6,598 nucleotides of DNA from Sphaerochaetaceae bacterium (GTDB lineage Bacteria; Spirochaetota; Spirochaetia; Sphaerochaetales; Sphaerochaetaceae), in NCBI GenBank assembly GCA_023231265.1, contig JALNVT010000146.1, forward strand, positions 1 through 6,598, written 5' to 3'. Every line of letters starts with the position of its first letter. Positions within the stretch are counted from its first letter, which is position 1. The notes beneath the pieces were generated by a model that was given only the letters and a program-made list of their open reading frames with translations, did no database searches and was not told the origin of the DNA. Below are positions 1 to 5,740 of the stretch, piece after piece. The position numbers and the translations under genes are program-made.

Positions 1-114
1 ATTTGCATAACGGGAATCTTTTCTTAACTGTGAGAAATAGAGAGCTTCATCTTCACTTGCTGTAACAATCAACATGGTTTTTTTGGGAGCTATGCTTTTT
101 CTTTTACGTGCCAT
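1..114 (-). CDS. RloB/AbiLii-like protein, N-terminal 38 codons (partial)
   Basis: The reading frame starts with ATG at 114-112 and stays open to the left edge, giving 38 residues. It begins with a basic patch (MARKRKSIAPKK), then a hydrophobic strand (TMLIV), then TASEDEALYF and SQLRKDSRYAN. RloB-family proteins (Pfam RloB, the AbiLii component of AbiL defence) typically open this way: short Arg/Lys-rich start, a 'LIV' strand, a 'CEGxxTExxYF' turn, then a helix. The start is well supported: an AAGGAG Shine-Dalgarno sits 10 nt upstream inside the end of the ATPase gene, and only one base separates the ATPase stop from this ATG, so the two are translationally coupled. Odd point: aligning on the YF pair, the acidic residue expected in the 'CEG' turn is Ala here (T-A-S). 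Assignment rests on a short N-terminus plus the neighbouring RloA-like ATPase, so family is probable and function inferred. Confidence 0.72.
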   Translation of the reverse strand, partial: MARKRKSIAPKKTMLIVTASEDEALYFSQLRKDSRYAN

Positions 115-115
115 C

Positions 116-1381
116 TTATTTACTCTCCTTTTGTTTTGAATCTACAAAATAGAAATCACTTAACAATGGAAGAGCGCCAAATGCTCCATTCATATATTGT
201 TCACTAGTTAAATCTCTACTTCTAGAATATCTAAATTGAGCCAATGAGAAATAAACGGTCTCACTTTTTTCATTCTTTTCTGCAAAATAAATACCATCAC
301 GTCTCATAAGACCAGGTCTTAATAAAGAAGGATTACAATCTACAGCCAATAGTTGAGAACCAGTTTTGTCATTGCATGATTCAAATATTTCAATGATATG
401 TTTCAATACATCTGGATGCAATAACATACCAAAGTCATCGATAACAATTGTTCTGTGGTCAATAAAGCTTTCAAAGAATGCAATACCAATCAAACATAAT
501 CTTCTGAGAGATAAACTTTCAAGAGAATAGTATGTAGCATAACTTTGAAGAACGTTTGTATGAGAGAAAACAAGTCGACCTTTTAGAATTTGAATCTTCT
601 TAATATCTGTGATATCCAAAGACCACAAGAAATTGATCAACTGCTGTACCCAGTCTGGATGCTCTGTAATTTGTTCAACAATGTATTTCTCACTCAATGA
701 AGAAACACCCATTGGTAAGATATTTAGATCCGTTTTGAACCAATTAACAACCATTGAACAAATATCACTGTTTTTATCAGCTGATGCTGAAAGGAAAACA
801 TGCTTTGCGTCAATTTTTTTAACAAGTCTTTTTTTCTCACCACGATACAACTTACCAAATCGGTATTTGTATTTAGCATTAGTTTCATCTACACCATCTG
901 TTTCTACTAACTGACGATCAAACATCAATCTTTTTGATCTGTTATAAACAAAATACAATGTTTCAGATGTAACCATTTTGTTTGTTGCACAAAGAGTATA
1001 ATCAGCTATAATTGAAGGTCTTCCTTCACTTGTTTCTGTTTCTGCCTCTCCTCTATCCAACAACATTCTGATGTTAATTGTACTAGGTGCATTCTTTTCA
1101 CTTGTATAAGCAAAACTTGTACCAGCAAGAACTTGCAAAGGATTTTCAACTTCGTCCCACTTAGAACAAATTATACTTTTAATTGATTCTAACGCACGAA
1201 CAAAAGAGCTTTTTCCTGCACCATTTGGGCCTATAATTGCAGCTGTTTTTATTATATTCAGCTTTTCATTGATTTCAACAGTCTTTGACTGATTAAAACG
1301 GGAATCCTTAACTGCTTCATACGAAATTGTTTGAGGCAATCTAACAGATTTAAAATTTGCAATAGTCATATCTAATAACAT
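116..1381 (-). CDS. RloA/AbiLi-like AAA (ABC-type) ATPase
   Basis: This 421-residue protein is a cytoplasmic ATPase of the AAA_15/AAA_21 type that accompanies RloB in AbiL/RloAB-type defence. The N-terminus (MLLDMTIANFKS) is the usual start of the group. A textbook Walker A, GPNGAGKSS, is at residues 51-59. The central part (about 80-280) is the variable, partly helical insert. The C-terminal ATPase half carries the signature region (286-295, SLESLSLRRL), Walker B with the following loop (TIVIDDFGMLLHPD, 311-324), the sensor strand (LLAVDCNPSLL, 344-354), the 'MRRDGIYFAEK' stretch (359-369) and the family ending 'YMNGAFGALPLL' (396-407). Three positions are off consensus: Walker B ends Asp-Asp rather than Asp-Glu, the usual His of the 'THN' switch is Cys349, and the signature Gly is missing. 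Translation starts behind a strong AAGGAGGA. It is 24 nt after the PHP gene and directly ahead of the RloB-like gene, so the three form one operon. Family assignment is confident; a defence role is inferred. Confidence 0.88.
   Translation of the reverse strand: MLLDMTIANFKSVRLPQTISYEAVKDSRFNQSKTVEINEKLNIIKTAAIIGPNGAGKSSFVRALESIKSIICSKWDEVENPLQVLAGTSFAYTSEKNAPSTINIRMLLDRGEAETETSEGRPSIIADYTLCATNKMVTSETLYFVYNRSKRLMFDRQLVETDGVDETNAKYKYRFGKLYRGEKKRLVKKIDAKHVFLSASADKNSDICSMVVNWFKTDLNILPMGVSSLSEKYIVEQITEHPDWVQQLINFLWSLDITDIKKIQILKGRLVFSHTNVLQSYATYYSLESLSLRRLCLIGIAFFESFIDHRTIVIDDFGMLLHPDVLKHIIEIFESCNDKTGSQLLAVDCNPSLLRPGLMRRDGIYFAEKNEKSETVYFSLAQFRYSRSRDLTSEQYMNGAFGALPLLSDFYFVDSKQKESK
125..130 (-). promoter_or_regulatory. 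Shine-Dalgarno for the RloB-like gene
   Basis: AAGGAG on the minus strand, lying inside the last codons of the ATPase gene, 10 nt before the ATG at 114-112. It fixes the RloB-like start and indicates translation coupled to the upstream gene. Confidence 0.75.
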
Positions 1382-1388
1382 GTGCTAT

Positions 1389-1396
1389 TCCTCCTT
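1389..1396 (-). promoter_or_regulatory. Strong Shine-Dalgarno of the ATPase gene
   Basis: AAGGAGGA on the minus strand, with a 7-nt spacer to the ATG at 1381-1379. It is one of the best ribosome binding sites in the window and sits in the 24-nt gap after the PHP gene. No terminator lies in that gap. Confidence 0.85.
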
Positions 1397-1405
1397 AGCT
1401 ATGCG

Positions 1406-2044
1406 CTAAATTATTTTTAACTTATCCATTCTTTCAAGCAGATATGGAAATTCTACAATTTGCTCCAAATAACGCTCTGGAAATGTAAAATCTCCATGGT
1501 TATCTGTACTAATCAGATCAGCTAACTCATTCTCTAAGAAAGGAATAGCTGAGCCATTCTCTGCTCCACCAACATTCACCTGAATTAGGGCTCCTGTTGC
1601 TCTAACTTGTTTGAACAATACAGAATCTTTTTTCATGTAAGGATAACGCTCCACATGCGCTATTATTACTTGAATCCCACTACTCTGCAGTGCTTGTACC
1701 TTACTTACCAAATTGGCACATGGTAACTTTGTAGAGAATTCAATCAATTGATATTTCAGTGCAATTGGAATTCCCTTAATAACATCTTGATTTTGAACAT
1801 AAACTTCTGAACCAAGAGTTGTTTGAATGCCATAATCGGATGCTATTTCAGAAAAAACCTCATACCTTTTTTTTATCAATGGAATGTCCGTATGGACATA
1901 TGGATTGTATAGGTGTGGAGTTAGAGCAATAATCTTAAAATTTGCATCTTTATATTTTTTTACCATTTTTTCCATTTCAGCCAAATGTAACCTGCTATCG
2001 TCTACATCTGGAAGCAAATGAGTATGTAAGTCAAAAAGTTTCAT
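1406..2044 (-). CDS. PHP-domain metal phosphoesterase, CpsB/YwqE-like
   Basis: A 212-residue soluble protein with the PHP (polymerase and histidinol phosphatase) fold. The conserved metal-ligand motifs appear in order: DLHTHLLPDVDD (His7, His9, Asp15/16), TPHLYN (His44), GSEVYV (Glu80), LIEF (Glu102), AHVERYP (His130, Arg133) and STDNHG (Asp181, His183). These match the layout of the CpsB/CapC/YwqE manganese-dependent tyrosine phosphatases, which act on BY-kinases controlling capsule synthesis. All expected ligands are present, so the enzyme looks active. It is shorter than typical CpsB/YwqE (roughly 240-255 residues), and no polysaccharide gene or BY-kinase is near. Instead it leads an operon with an RloA-like ATPase and an RloB-like gene, so its substrate may be a nucleic acid, nucleotide or phosphoprotein tied to that system; this is inference. 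The start is firm because the next Met (residue 24) would lose the first metal motif. Its ribosome site is poor (GAGGG, 12 nt away). Confidence 0.87.
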   Translation of the reverse strand: MKLFDLHTHLLPDVDDSRLHLAEMEKMVKKYKDANFKIIALTPHLYNPYVHTDIPLIKKRYEVFSEIASDYGIQTTLGSEVYVQNQDVIKGIPIALKYQLIEFSTKLPCANLVSKVQALQSSGIQVIIAHVERYPYMKKDSVLFKQVRATGALIQVNVGGAENGSAIPFLENELADLISTDNHGDFTFPERYLEQIVEFPYLLERMDKLKII

Positions 2045-2050
2045 AGTCGT

Positions 2051-2056
2051 ATTATA
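2051..2056 (-). promoter_or_regulatory. Possible -10 box of the PHP-ATPase-RloB operon
   Basis: A perfect TATAAT on the minus strand lies only 6 nt before the PHP start codon. The promoter for this operon should fall between the terminator ending at 2094 and the ATG at 2044, and this is the best -10 there. A -35-like TTGACA (2070-2065) is just 8 nt away, too close to pair with it, and the hexamer at normal distance is poor. If used, transcription would start at about the ATG and the message would be leaderless. In DNA this AT-rich a chance match is possible. Confidence 0.3.
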
Positions 2057-2093
2057 CCCTCAAATGTCAAATAAGGAAAGTATTAAAGCTTAA

Positions 2094-2141
2094 ACATTAA
2101 AAACAGGCTATTATTTGTAAAAAATAGCCTGTTTTTAATGT
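2094..2141 (-). terminator. Intrinsic terminator after the lipoprotein operon (symmetrical)
   Basis: Perfect 19-bp inverted repeat (arms 2094-2112 and 2123-2141) with a 10-nt loop. The core CAGGCTATT/AATAGCCTG is flanked by an A5 tract on one side and a T5 tract on the other, so it could end transcription in either direction. In context it ends the minus-strand operon whose last stop is at 2187-2185 and insulates it from the PHP operon. Confidence 0.85.
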
Positions 2142-2184
2142 AAAATGTATATATATTAATACTATCTAAAAATGCTTGCCTTCA

Positions 2185-2562
2185 TTACATGATTGTATTG
2201 GCAATTTTCTCCATTGGAGAGTGTATTTTTTTTCCAGAAAAAATTAATTTAGGAAAGCCTTTTTTGTCTTTATGGTCAAAAAGCCAGTCATAAACCATTT
2301 CAGGTGCCAAAAAATCTAGTGCTCCAGCAACAAATACTTGATCAAAAGATTGAGAAGAGACCCATCTTTTAATTTGATTCCATGCTTTTGCTCCATCTTC
2401 ACTTCTATATTTCTTAAAATTGATAGGTCCATTAGGTGGAAAGTTAAGAGTTCCAGTTAAATCTATCACTCCAAATGTTCCATCACAAGGAAATTTTTTT
2501 ATTACATCCTTAGGTTCAATACCTACAACATATACCAATTCTTTTTTAATTTTAGCTTCCAT
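2185..2562 (-). CDS. Small cytoplasmic protein of unknown function, coupled to the lipoprotein gene
   Basis: I do not recognise this 125-residue protein. It has no signal peptide or membrane segment. The sequence alternates hydrophobic strands (LVYVVGI 9-15, TFGVIDLTG 29-37, QVFVAGALD about 75-83, KLIFSG near 105-110) with charged helices, which suggests a small alpha/beta domain. A Pro/Gly-rich loop (FPPNGPINF, 41-49) follows the second strand. There is one Cys (26) and no obvious catalytic motif. The start lies 2 nt after the lipoprotein stop codon, and its ribosome site (AGAGGA) overlaps the last codons of the lipoprotein gene, so the two are translationally coupled. Being the last gene before the terminator at 2141-2094, it is half of a two-gene operon. 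The pairing of an exported lipoprotein with a soluble cytoplasmic protein is unusual and gives no clear functional hint. Confidence 0.8.
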   Translation of the reverse strand: MEAKIKKELVYVVGIEPKDVIKKFPCDGTFGVIDLTGTLNFPPNGPINFKKYRSEDGAKAWNQIKRWVSSQSFDQVFVAGALDFLAPEMVYDWLFDHKDKKGFPKLIFSGKKIHSPMEKIANTIM

Positions 2563-2564
2563 TA

Positions 2565-3629
2565 TTAATCCTCTATTTGTTGAGCTGCTGCAGATGAAGA
2601 TGTATCAAAACTCTTCATTCTTGAATATGCAGTCATGGCATCAACTGATCCTGTTTCATTATATATTTCTTTCATCAAATACATAGCATTAGTTCTATCA
2701 CCCATTGCTTCAATTAACAAAGCAGCATTATATCCAGAAGGTAAATGCTTATCTTCATTCCAAGCTTGTTCAAATAAAGTTTCTGCTTGCAACAATTGAT
2801 TGTTTTTAACCAACTTCATAGCTTCATTGGCCAATGAGTTTTTGGGCTTGTTATCCATCAATTCAAGAGATGTATAAACTGTATGTGGGAATAAATCAGT
2901 TTTGGTCTTTTCAATGAAAGTATCTGCAATATCCTCAAACATCCAATCTGCTGATAGTGAAGTTGTATAGAAATTTAAATCTTCACTATTTTTAACTGTT
3001 TGAGTATAAGAATTGGAAGCAAGAATGGACCCATCTTTCAGATCAATGATTGAATAAGAAATCTTCATTTGAGCTTCCTGCCAAATTGTAACTCTACGTT
3101 TATCACTTTGAATATATTGAGATAGTGATGAATCATCATCATAATCAGGATTTTTGATTACAATGTAGTCTCCATAAACAGGATATTCATCATAATCTAA
3201 ATACTCAATCTCACTTGTGAATATTGCATCAGCTCCCATGTCATATAATTTAGAAGAATCAGAAATACCATATCTTAAATTTTTTATCATCAAATCAGTT
3301 TTTGCAGGAGAGATTAAAGTAAACAAACCACTATTCTGAAGACTGCTATAAACATTTGATGTATAATAGTCAGCAATTTCATTTGGAATCAATCTATCAT
3401 AACCGCTTCTGATAGAATCTCTATGATTATCATAATCAATATAAATTCTACTACTTGTGAAAATCGGAGCATTTTTAACTTCAGTTGTTGCTACAGCCAA
3501 ATTTTTATAATCTGATAAATTGAATTTAGCAGGTTTCATGTATGACACTGTTACTGTTGTTGCACAAGATGTTATTATCATAGTAAACGCTAAAATAGCA
3601 ATTCCTAAAAATGACTTATTTTTTTTCAT
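2565..3629 (-). CDS. Lipoprotein with probable CsgG-like domain and TPR-like C-terminus
   Basis: This 354-residue protein is exported as a lipoprotein: basic start (MKKNK), hydrophobic core (residues 7-19), then lipobox I-T-S-C with acylated Cys22. After it come 'VSYMKPAKFNLSDYKNLAVATTEV' type residues (28-51), a helix ending 'LQNSGLFTLISP' (97-108), 'MGADAIFTSEIEYLDYDEY' type strand (131-149) and a strand pair around 'MKISYSIIDLKDGSILASNSYTQ' (188-210). This order resembles CsgG-like and related anticodon-binding-type lipoprotein domains; the match is by pattern only. A Tyr/Asp-rich stretch lies at 144-166. Residues about 265-340 form two or three helix pairs of TPR type (NSLANEAMKLVKN..., QAETLFEQAW), and the tail is Ser/Ala-rich. 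The start has AAGGA 6 nt upstream. Likely role is envelope assembly or a surface scaffold; substrate unknown. It heads an operon with the 125-residue gene. Confidence 0.82.
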   Translation of the reverse strand: MKKNKSFLGIAILAFTMIITSCATTVTVSYMKPAKFNLSDYKNLAVATTEVKNAPIFTSSRIYIDYDNHRDSIRSGYDRLIPNEIADYYTSNVYSSLQNSGLFTLISPAKTDLMIKNLRYGISDSSKLYDMGADAIFTSEIEYLDYDEYPVYGDYIVIKNPDYDDDSSLSQYIQSDKRRVTIWQEAQMKISYSIIDLKDGSILASNSYTQTVKNSEDLNFYTTSLSADWMFEDIADTFIEKTKTDLFPHTVYTSLELMDNKPKNSLANEAMKLVKNNQLLQAETLFEQAWNEDKHLPSGYNAALLIEAMGDRTNAMYLMKEIYNETGSVDAMTAYSRMKSFDTSSSAAAQQIED

Positions 3630-3682
3630 AATCTTTCCTTAAAATACTAAACATAATATTAGAATTTAATCCTTTTACTAAT

Positions 3683-3711
3683 ATTATCAAATATTCCAAT
3701 CAATAATGCAA
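3683..3711 (-). promoter_or_regulatory. Candidate promoter of the lipoprotein operon
   Basis: On the minus strand, TTGCAT (3711-3706) and GATAAT (3688-3683) are separated by 17 nt. The -10 matches 5 of 6 consensus positions and the -35 only 3 of 6. It lies about 54 nt before the lipoprotein ATG, leaving a short leader. Other AT-rich hexamers nearby could substitute. Confidence 0.33.
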
Positions 3712-3834
3712 GGCAATTATTATAAAAACCAAAAATTGTACATCCAATAAATTAGTATTCATAAATTTAACAATACTTCAAAAAAAATTACAAAAATTTT
3801 ATAATTTAACATATATTTTGTATTTCATCAAAAA

Positions 3835-3843
3835 TGATATAAT
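3835..3843 (+). promoter_or_regulatory. Extended -10 (upstream promoter of acidic-protein gene)
   Basis: TGATATAAT, a perfect TATAAT with the extended TGn element. The -35 region (about 3815-3820, ATTTTG) is weak, as is usual for extended -10 promoters. It would give a leader of about 85 nt upstream of the acidic-protein ATG. Confidence 0.4.
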
Positions 3844-3871
3844 AAAGTAGAATAATTCTTAATGAAAATAA

Positions 3872-3900
3872 TTGACTACATAGATTATAGCACTTATCAT
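3872..3900 (+). promoter_or_regulatory. Proximal promoter of acidic-protein gene
   Basis: TTGACT (3872-3877) and TATCAT (3895-3900) are separated by exactly 17 nt, each matching sigma-70 consensus at 5 of 6 positions. Expected transcription start is near 3907, leaving a leader of about 29 nt before the ATG at 3936. Confidence 0.58.
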
Positions 3901-3935
3901 AATTTCATAGTTCATTTTAAAAGTGAGAAAAATAT

Positions 3936-4352
3936 ATGCCACACAAATATGATGATGAAGATTTAGATCTTGAAGAAGAGCGCTATTTCAACAACGATGA
4001 TTATGAAGATGACCAAATTGAGGACTACGACGAACTTCCTATTGGTGATTTTGATGATGATGAGTTAATTGAAGATGATGAGGACGACGACGAACTTATC
4101 AGTGAAAATTACCTTTTCGACGATGATGAATCATATGAAGATGCAATTGATGAAGAAATCGACACCGAAGATATTGAGGACGATGTTTTTGGATCCATAG
4201 TAGATTTAGATGATGAATTTATTGCCCCTGTAGATTTCGATAGCGAAGGCGCATTTGAAGATGAAAACCCCGATGTAGATGATGAAGATTTTGATAAAAA
4301 TTCTTTTGAAGATGATTTTTTCAGTTCCATCGACGATGAAGAGTGGAATTGA
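3936..4352 (+). CDS. Extremely acidic small protein, unknown function
   Basis: This 138-residue protein contains 69 Asp/Glu (50%) against 3 Lys/Arg, for a net charge near -66. No signal peptide, membrane segment or Cys is present. Phe, Tyr, Ile and Leu occur singly between acidic runs, and there is a Trp next to the C-terminus. The triplet DEL recurs with exact 10-residue spacing (32-34, 42-44, 52-54), suggesting internal duplication. I recognise no family. Such composition is seen in phage DNA-mimic proteins (for example Ocr), in acidic tails of RNA polymerase delta subunits, and in metal-binding or disordered acidic proteins; none is proven here. The gene has its own promoter(s) and strong terminator, so it is a single-gene unit on the opposite strand from the genes to its left. 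The ribosome site is weak (GTGAG, 8 nt from ATG). That it is a real gene is supported by promoter, terminator and a tight fit between them; an antisense Ser-rich frame is its shadow. Confidence 0.82.
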   Translation: MPHKYDDEDLDLEEERYFNNDDYEDDQIEDYDELPIGDFDDDELIEDDEDDDELISENYLFDDDESYEDAIDEEIDTEDIEDDVFGSIVDLDDEFIAPVDFDSEGAFEDENPDVDDEDFDKNSFEDDFFSSIDDEEWN

Positions 4353-4389
4353 TCCCTCCTATCAATAATGTAATAAATTATACATTGAG

Positions 4390-4417
4390 CTCCCTTTATA
4401 AAAAGGGAGTTTTTTTT
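4390..4417 (+). terminator. Intrinsic terminator of acidic-protein gene
   Basis: Perfect 8-bp stem (CTCCCTTT at 4390-4397 with AAAGGGAG at 4402-4409), a 4-nt loop and a run of eight T (4410-4417). It lies 37 nt after the stop codon and separates this gene from the binding-protein genes. Confidence 0.92.
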
Positions 4418-4529
4418 GACCAAAACTTACGTTTTTTTTCCAGTATATATATAAGGTGGGATATTACAACAATACATTTATATCTTTTGTATATATTATG
4501 AATATTTTTGCAAGAAAATGTATATTATA

Positions 4530-4558
4530 TTTACAAACTAAAAATCTTGTTGTATATT
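4530..4558 (+). promoter_or_regulatory. Promoter of binding-protein copy 1
   Basis: TTTACA (4530-4535), a 17-nt spacer ending in TTGTTG, and TATATT (4553-4558). The same elements and spacing recur before copy 2 while the spacer interior has diverged, which supports function. Transcription should begin near 4565, giving a leader of about 23 nt. Confidence 0.68.
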
Positions 4559-4574
4559 TTAAGTTAATCACATT

Positions 4575-4580
4575 GAGGAG
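4575..4580 (+). promoter_or_regulatory. Shine-Dalgarno fixing the start of copy 1
   Basis: GAGGAG, 7 nt before the ATG at 4588. It decides against the longer in-frame start at 4456, which lacks a ribosome site and lies upstream of the promoter. Confidence 0.88.
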
Positions 4581-4587
4581 AAAGAAC

Positions 4588-5571
4588 ATGAAAAAATTAT
4601 TTACTACTTTAACTATTTTTGCTCTTGCAAGTACTTTTATATTTGCAAATGGAACAAAAGAAACAACCAATCCAAACGCCTATAAAGTTGGAATTTCAAA
4701 GCTTTTACCACATCCTGCATTGGATGCAGTAGAACAAGGAATCCAAGACTACCTAGCAACAACTGATTTAGAAATCGAATACAACTTTCAAAATGCAAAT
4801 GGAGATATCTCAACTGCTGCATCTATCGCAGCTCAACTAAAAAGTGAAGGTGATGATGTTGTAGTTGGAATTGCAACACCAACAGCTCAAGCTCTTGGAA
4901 ATTCAATATCAGATAAACCTGTTATCTTTGCTGCTGTTACTGACCCTGAAGAAGCAGGTCTTACAGGAGAAAATTTTTGTGGTGTATCAGATGTAACACC
5001 TGTAAAATCCCAGATAGAACTACTTATAAATTTAACTGGTGCTAAAAAAATTGGTAACATCTACACAAGTGGTGAAGCTAATGGTGTTATTTTGAATGAA
5101 ATGGTTCAACAAGCTTGTGATGACTTAGGCGTAGAATGTATCAGTGGCTCTGTTTCCAATTCTTCTGAAGTTAAAATGGCAGCACAATCCATCATCGACC
5201 GTGTTGATGCAATGTATATAGCACCTGATAATGCTGTAGCATCTGCTTTCAGTAGTGTATCTGATGTCTGCAATACTGCAAAAGTACCTCTAATGGGCTC
5301 TGATCCAACAGCTTCTCAAGGATTTGATTATCTTCTTTCATGGGGATTCAATTATTACAACATTGGTGTAGCAACTGGTAAACTTGTTGAAAGATGTCTT
5401 GATGGTGAAGATCCTGCATCAATTGGAACAGTAGTTCTCTCTGACCCTTCAGACTTTGAACTTTGGATCAATTTAGATATTGCTAAAAAGCTAAATATAG
5501 AAATTCCTCAAGATTTAATCGACACAGCTGCTGTAATCGTAGAAAACGAAACAGAAACAGTACAAAAATAG
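4588..5571 (+). CDS. ABC transporter periplasmic substrate-binding protein, TrpX/TyrX-like (copy 1)
   Basis: This 327-residue protein belongs to the ABC_sub_bind family, whose characterised members bind aromatic amino acids such as tryptophan or tyrosine for an ABC importer; the ligand here is not shown by sequence. It has a signal peptide (MKKLFTTLTIFALASTFIFA) with probable cleavage after Ala20, before NGTKE; there is no lipobox Cys, so it is predicted to be free in the periplasm. Family landmarks follow: LPHPALDAVEQG (40-51), ATPTAQAL (96-103), AVTDPEEAGLTG (116-127), CGVSDVTP (131-138), IYTSGEANG (158-166), PDNAV (213-217), and GFDYLLSWGFNYYNIG (245-260). Length is normal for the family. 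The gene has its own promoter and terminator, so it is monocistronic. No permease or ATPase gene lies to its left. The ATG at 4588 is chosen over an in-frame extension to 4456 because the ribosome site, signal peptide and promoter all point to it. Confidence 0.92.
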   Translation: MKKLFTTLTIFALASTFIFANGTKETTNPNAYKVGISKLLPHPALDAVEQGIQDYLATTDLEIEYNFQNANGDISTAASIAAQLKSEGDDVVVGIATPTAQALGNSISDKPVIFAAVTDPEEAGLTGENFCGVSDVTPVKSQIELLINLTGAKKIGNIYTSGEANGVILNEMVQQACDDLGVECISGSVSNSSEVKMAAQSIIDRVDAMYIAPDNAVASAFSSVSDVCNTAKVPLMGSDPTASQGFDYLLSWGFNYYNIGVATGKLVERCLDGEDPASIGTVVLSDPSDFELWINLDIAKKLNIEIPQDLIDTAAVIVENETETVQK

Positions 5572-5588
5572 TAAATTATCTATATATA

Positions 5589-5619
5589 AAGGAAGGTAAT
5601 TTTGCCTTCCTTATTTTTT
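5589..5619 (+). terminator. Intrinsic terminator of binding-protein copy 1
   Basis: AAGGAAGG (5589-5596) pairs with CCTTCCTT (5605-5612); inner T-G and A-T pairs can extend the stem. A T6 run follows at 5614-5619. It lies 17 nt after the stop codon and makes copy 1 independent of copy 2. Confidence 0.87.
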
Positions 5620-5740
5620 AAAAACTTAATAGCTTTTAAAAGCATATAAAAGAGGATAAAACATAAATTGTTTTATTGCTTAGTTTTACTTAGAGTTATG
5701 TATAATGTATGAATATATTTGCAACTTTATGTATAAATTA

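Larger units (their letters stand above)
3630..3935. other. Divergent intergenic region, about 306 nt, no gene seen
   Basis: Very AT-rich stretch between the minus-strand lipoprotein gene and the plus-strand acidic-protein gene. I see no open frame with a ribosome site, no tRNA-like fold and no GC-rich hairpin. It contains the lipoprotein ribosome site (AAGGA, 3640-3636), one candidate minus-strand promoter and two plus-strand promoters listed separately. The middle (about 3720-3815) is A/T runs without recognisable elements. Confidence 0.7.

Noticed and set aside
609..914. Open frame of 101 codons on the plus strand
   Set aside because: Lies wholly antisense to the ATPase gene, has no ribosome site, and its Ser/Leu-rich translation is the mirror of a real coding region.
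2420..2686. Open frame of 88 codons on the plus strand
   Set aside because: Antisense across the junction of two well-supported coupled genes; no ribosome site or recognisable motif.
4109..4423. Ser-rich open frame on the minus strand
   Set aside because: Poly-Ser arises from reading GAT/GAC/GAA codons of the acidic gene in antisense; it would also start inside the terminator hairpin.
4456..4587. 44-codon N-terminal extension of binding-protein copy 1
   Set aside because: It would place the signal peptide internally and contains the promoter shared with copy 2; the ribosome site and the paralogue both point to ATG 4588.
4559..4587. T-box or riboswitch before the amino-acid-type binding proteins
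   Set aside because: The predicted leaders are only about 20-25 nt in both copies, too short for any known riboswitch.
4464..4822. Two short minus-strand frames (4464-4670 and 4637-4822)
   Set aside because: Antisense to the leader and 5' part of copy 1, hydrophobic junk composition, no ribosome site.
5656..5676. 8-bp inverted repeat ATAAAACA/TGTTTTAT, and the nearby palindrome GCTTTTAAAAGC (5632-5643)
   Set aside because: Almost entirely A-T pairs in AT-rich DNA, no T-run or conserved counterpart before copy 1; too weak to call a terminator or operator.
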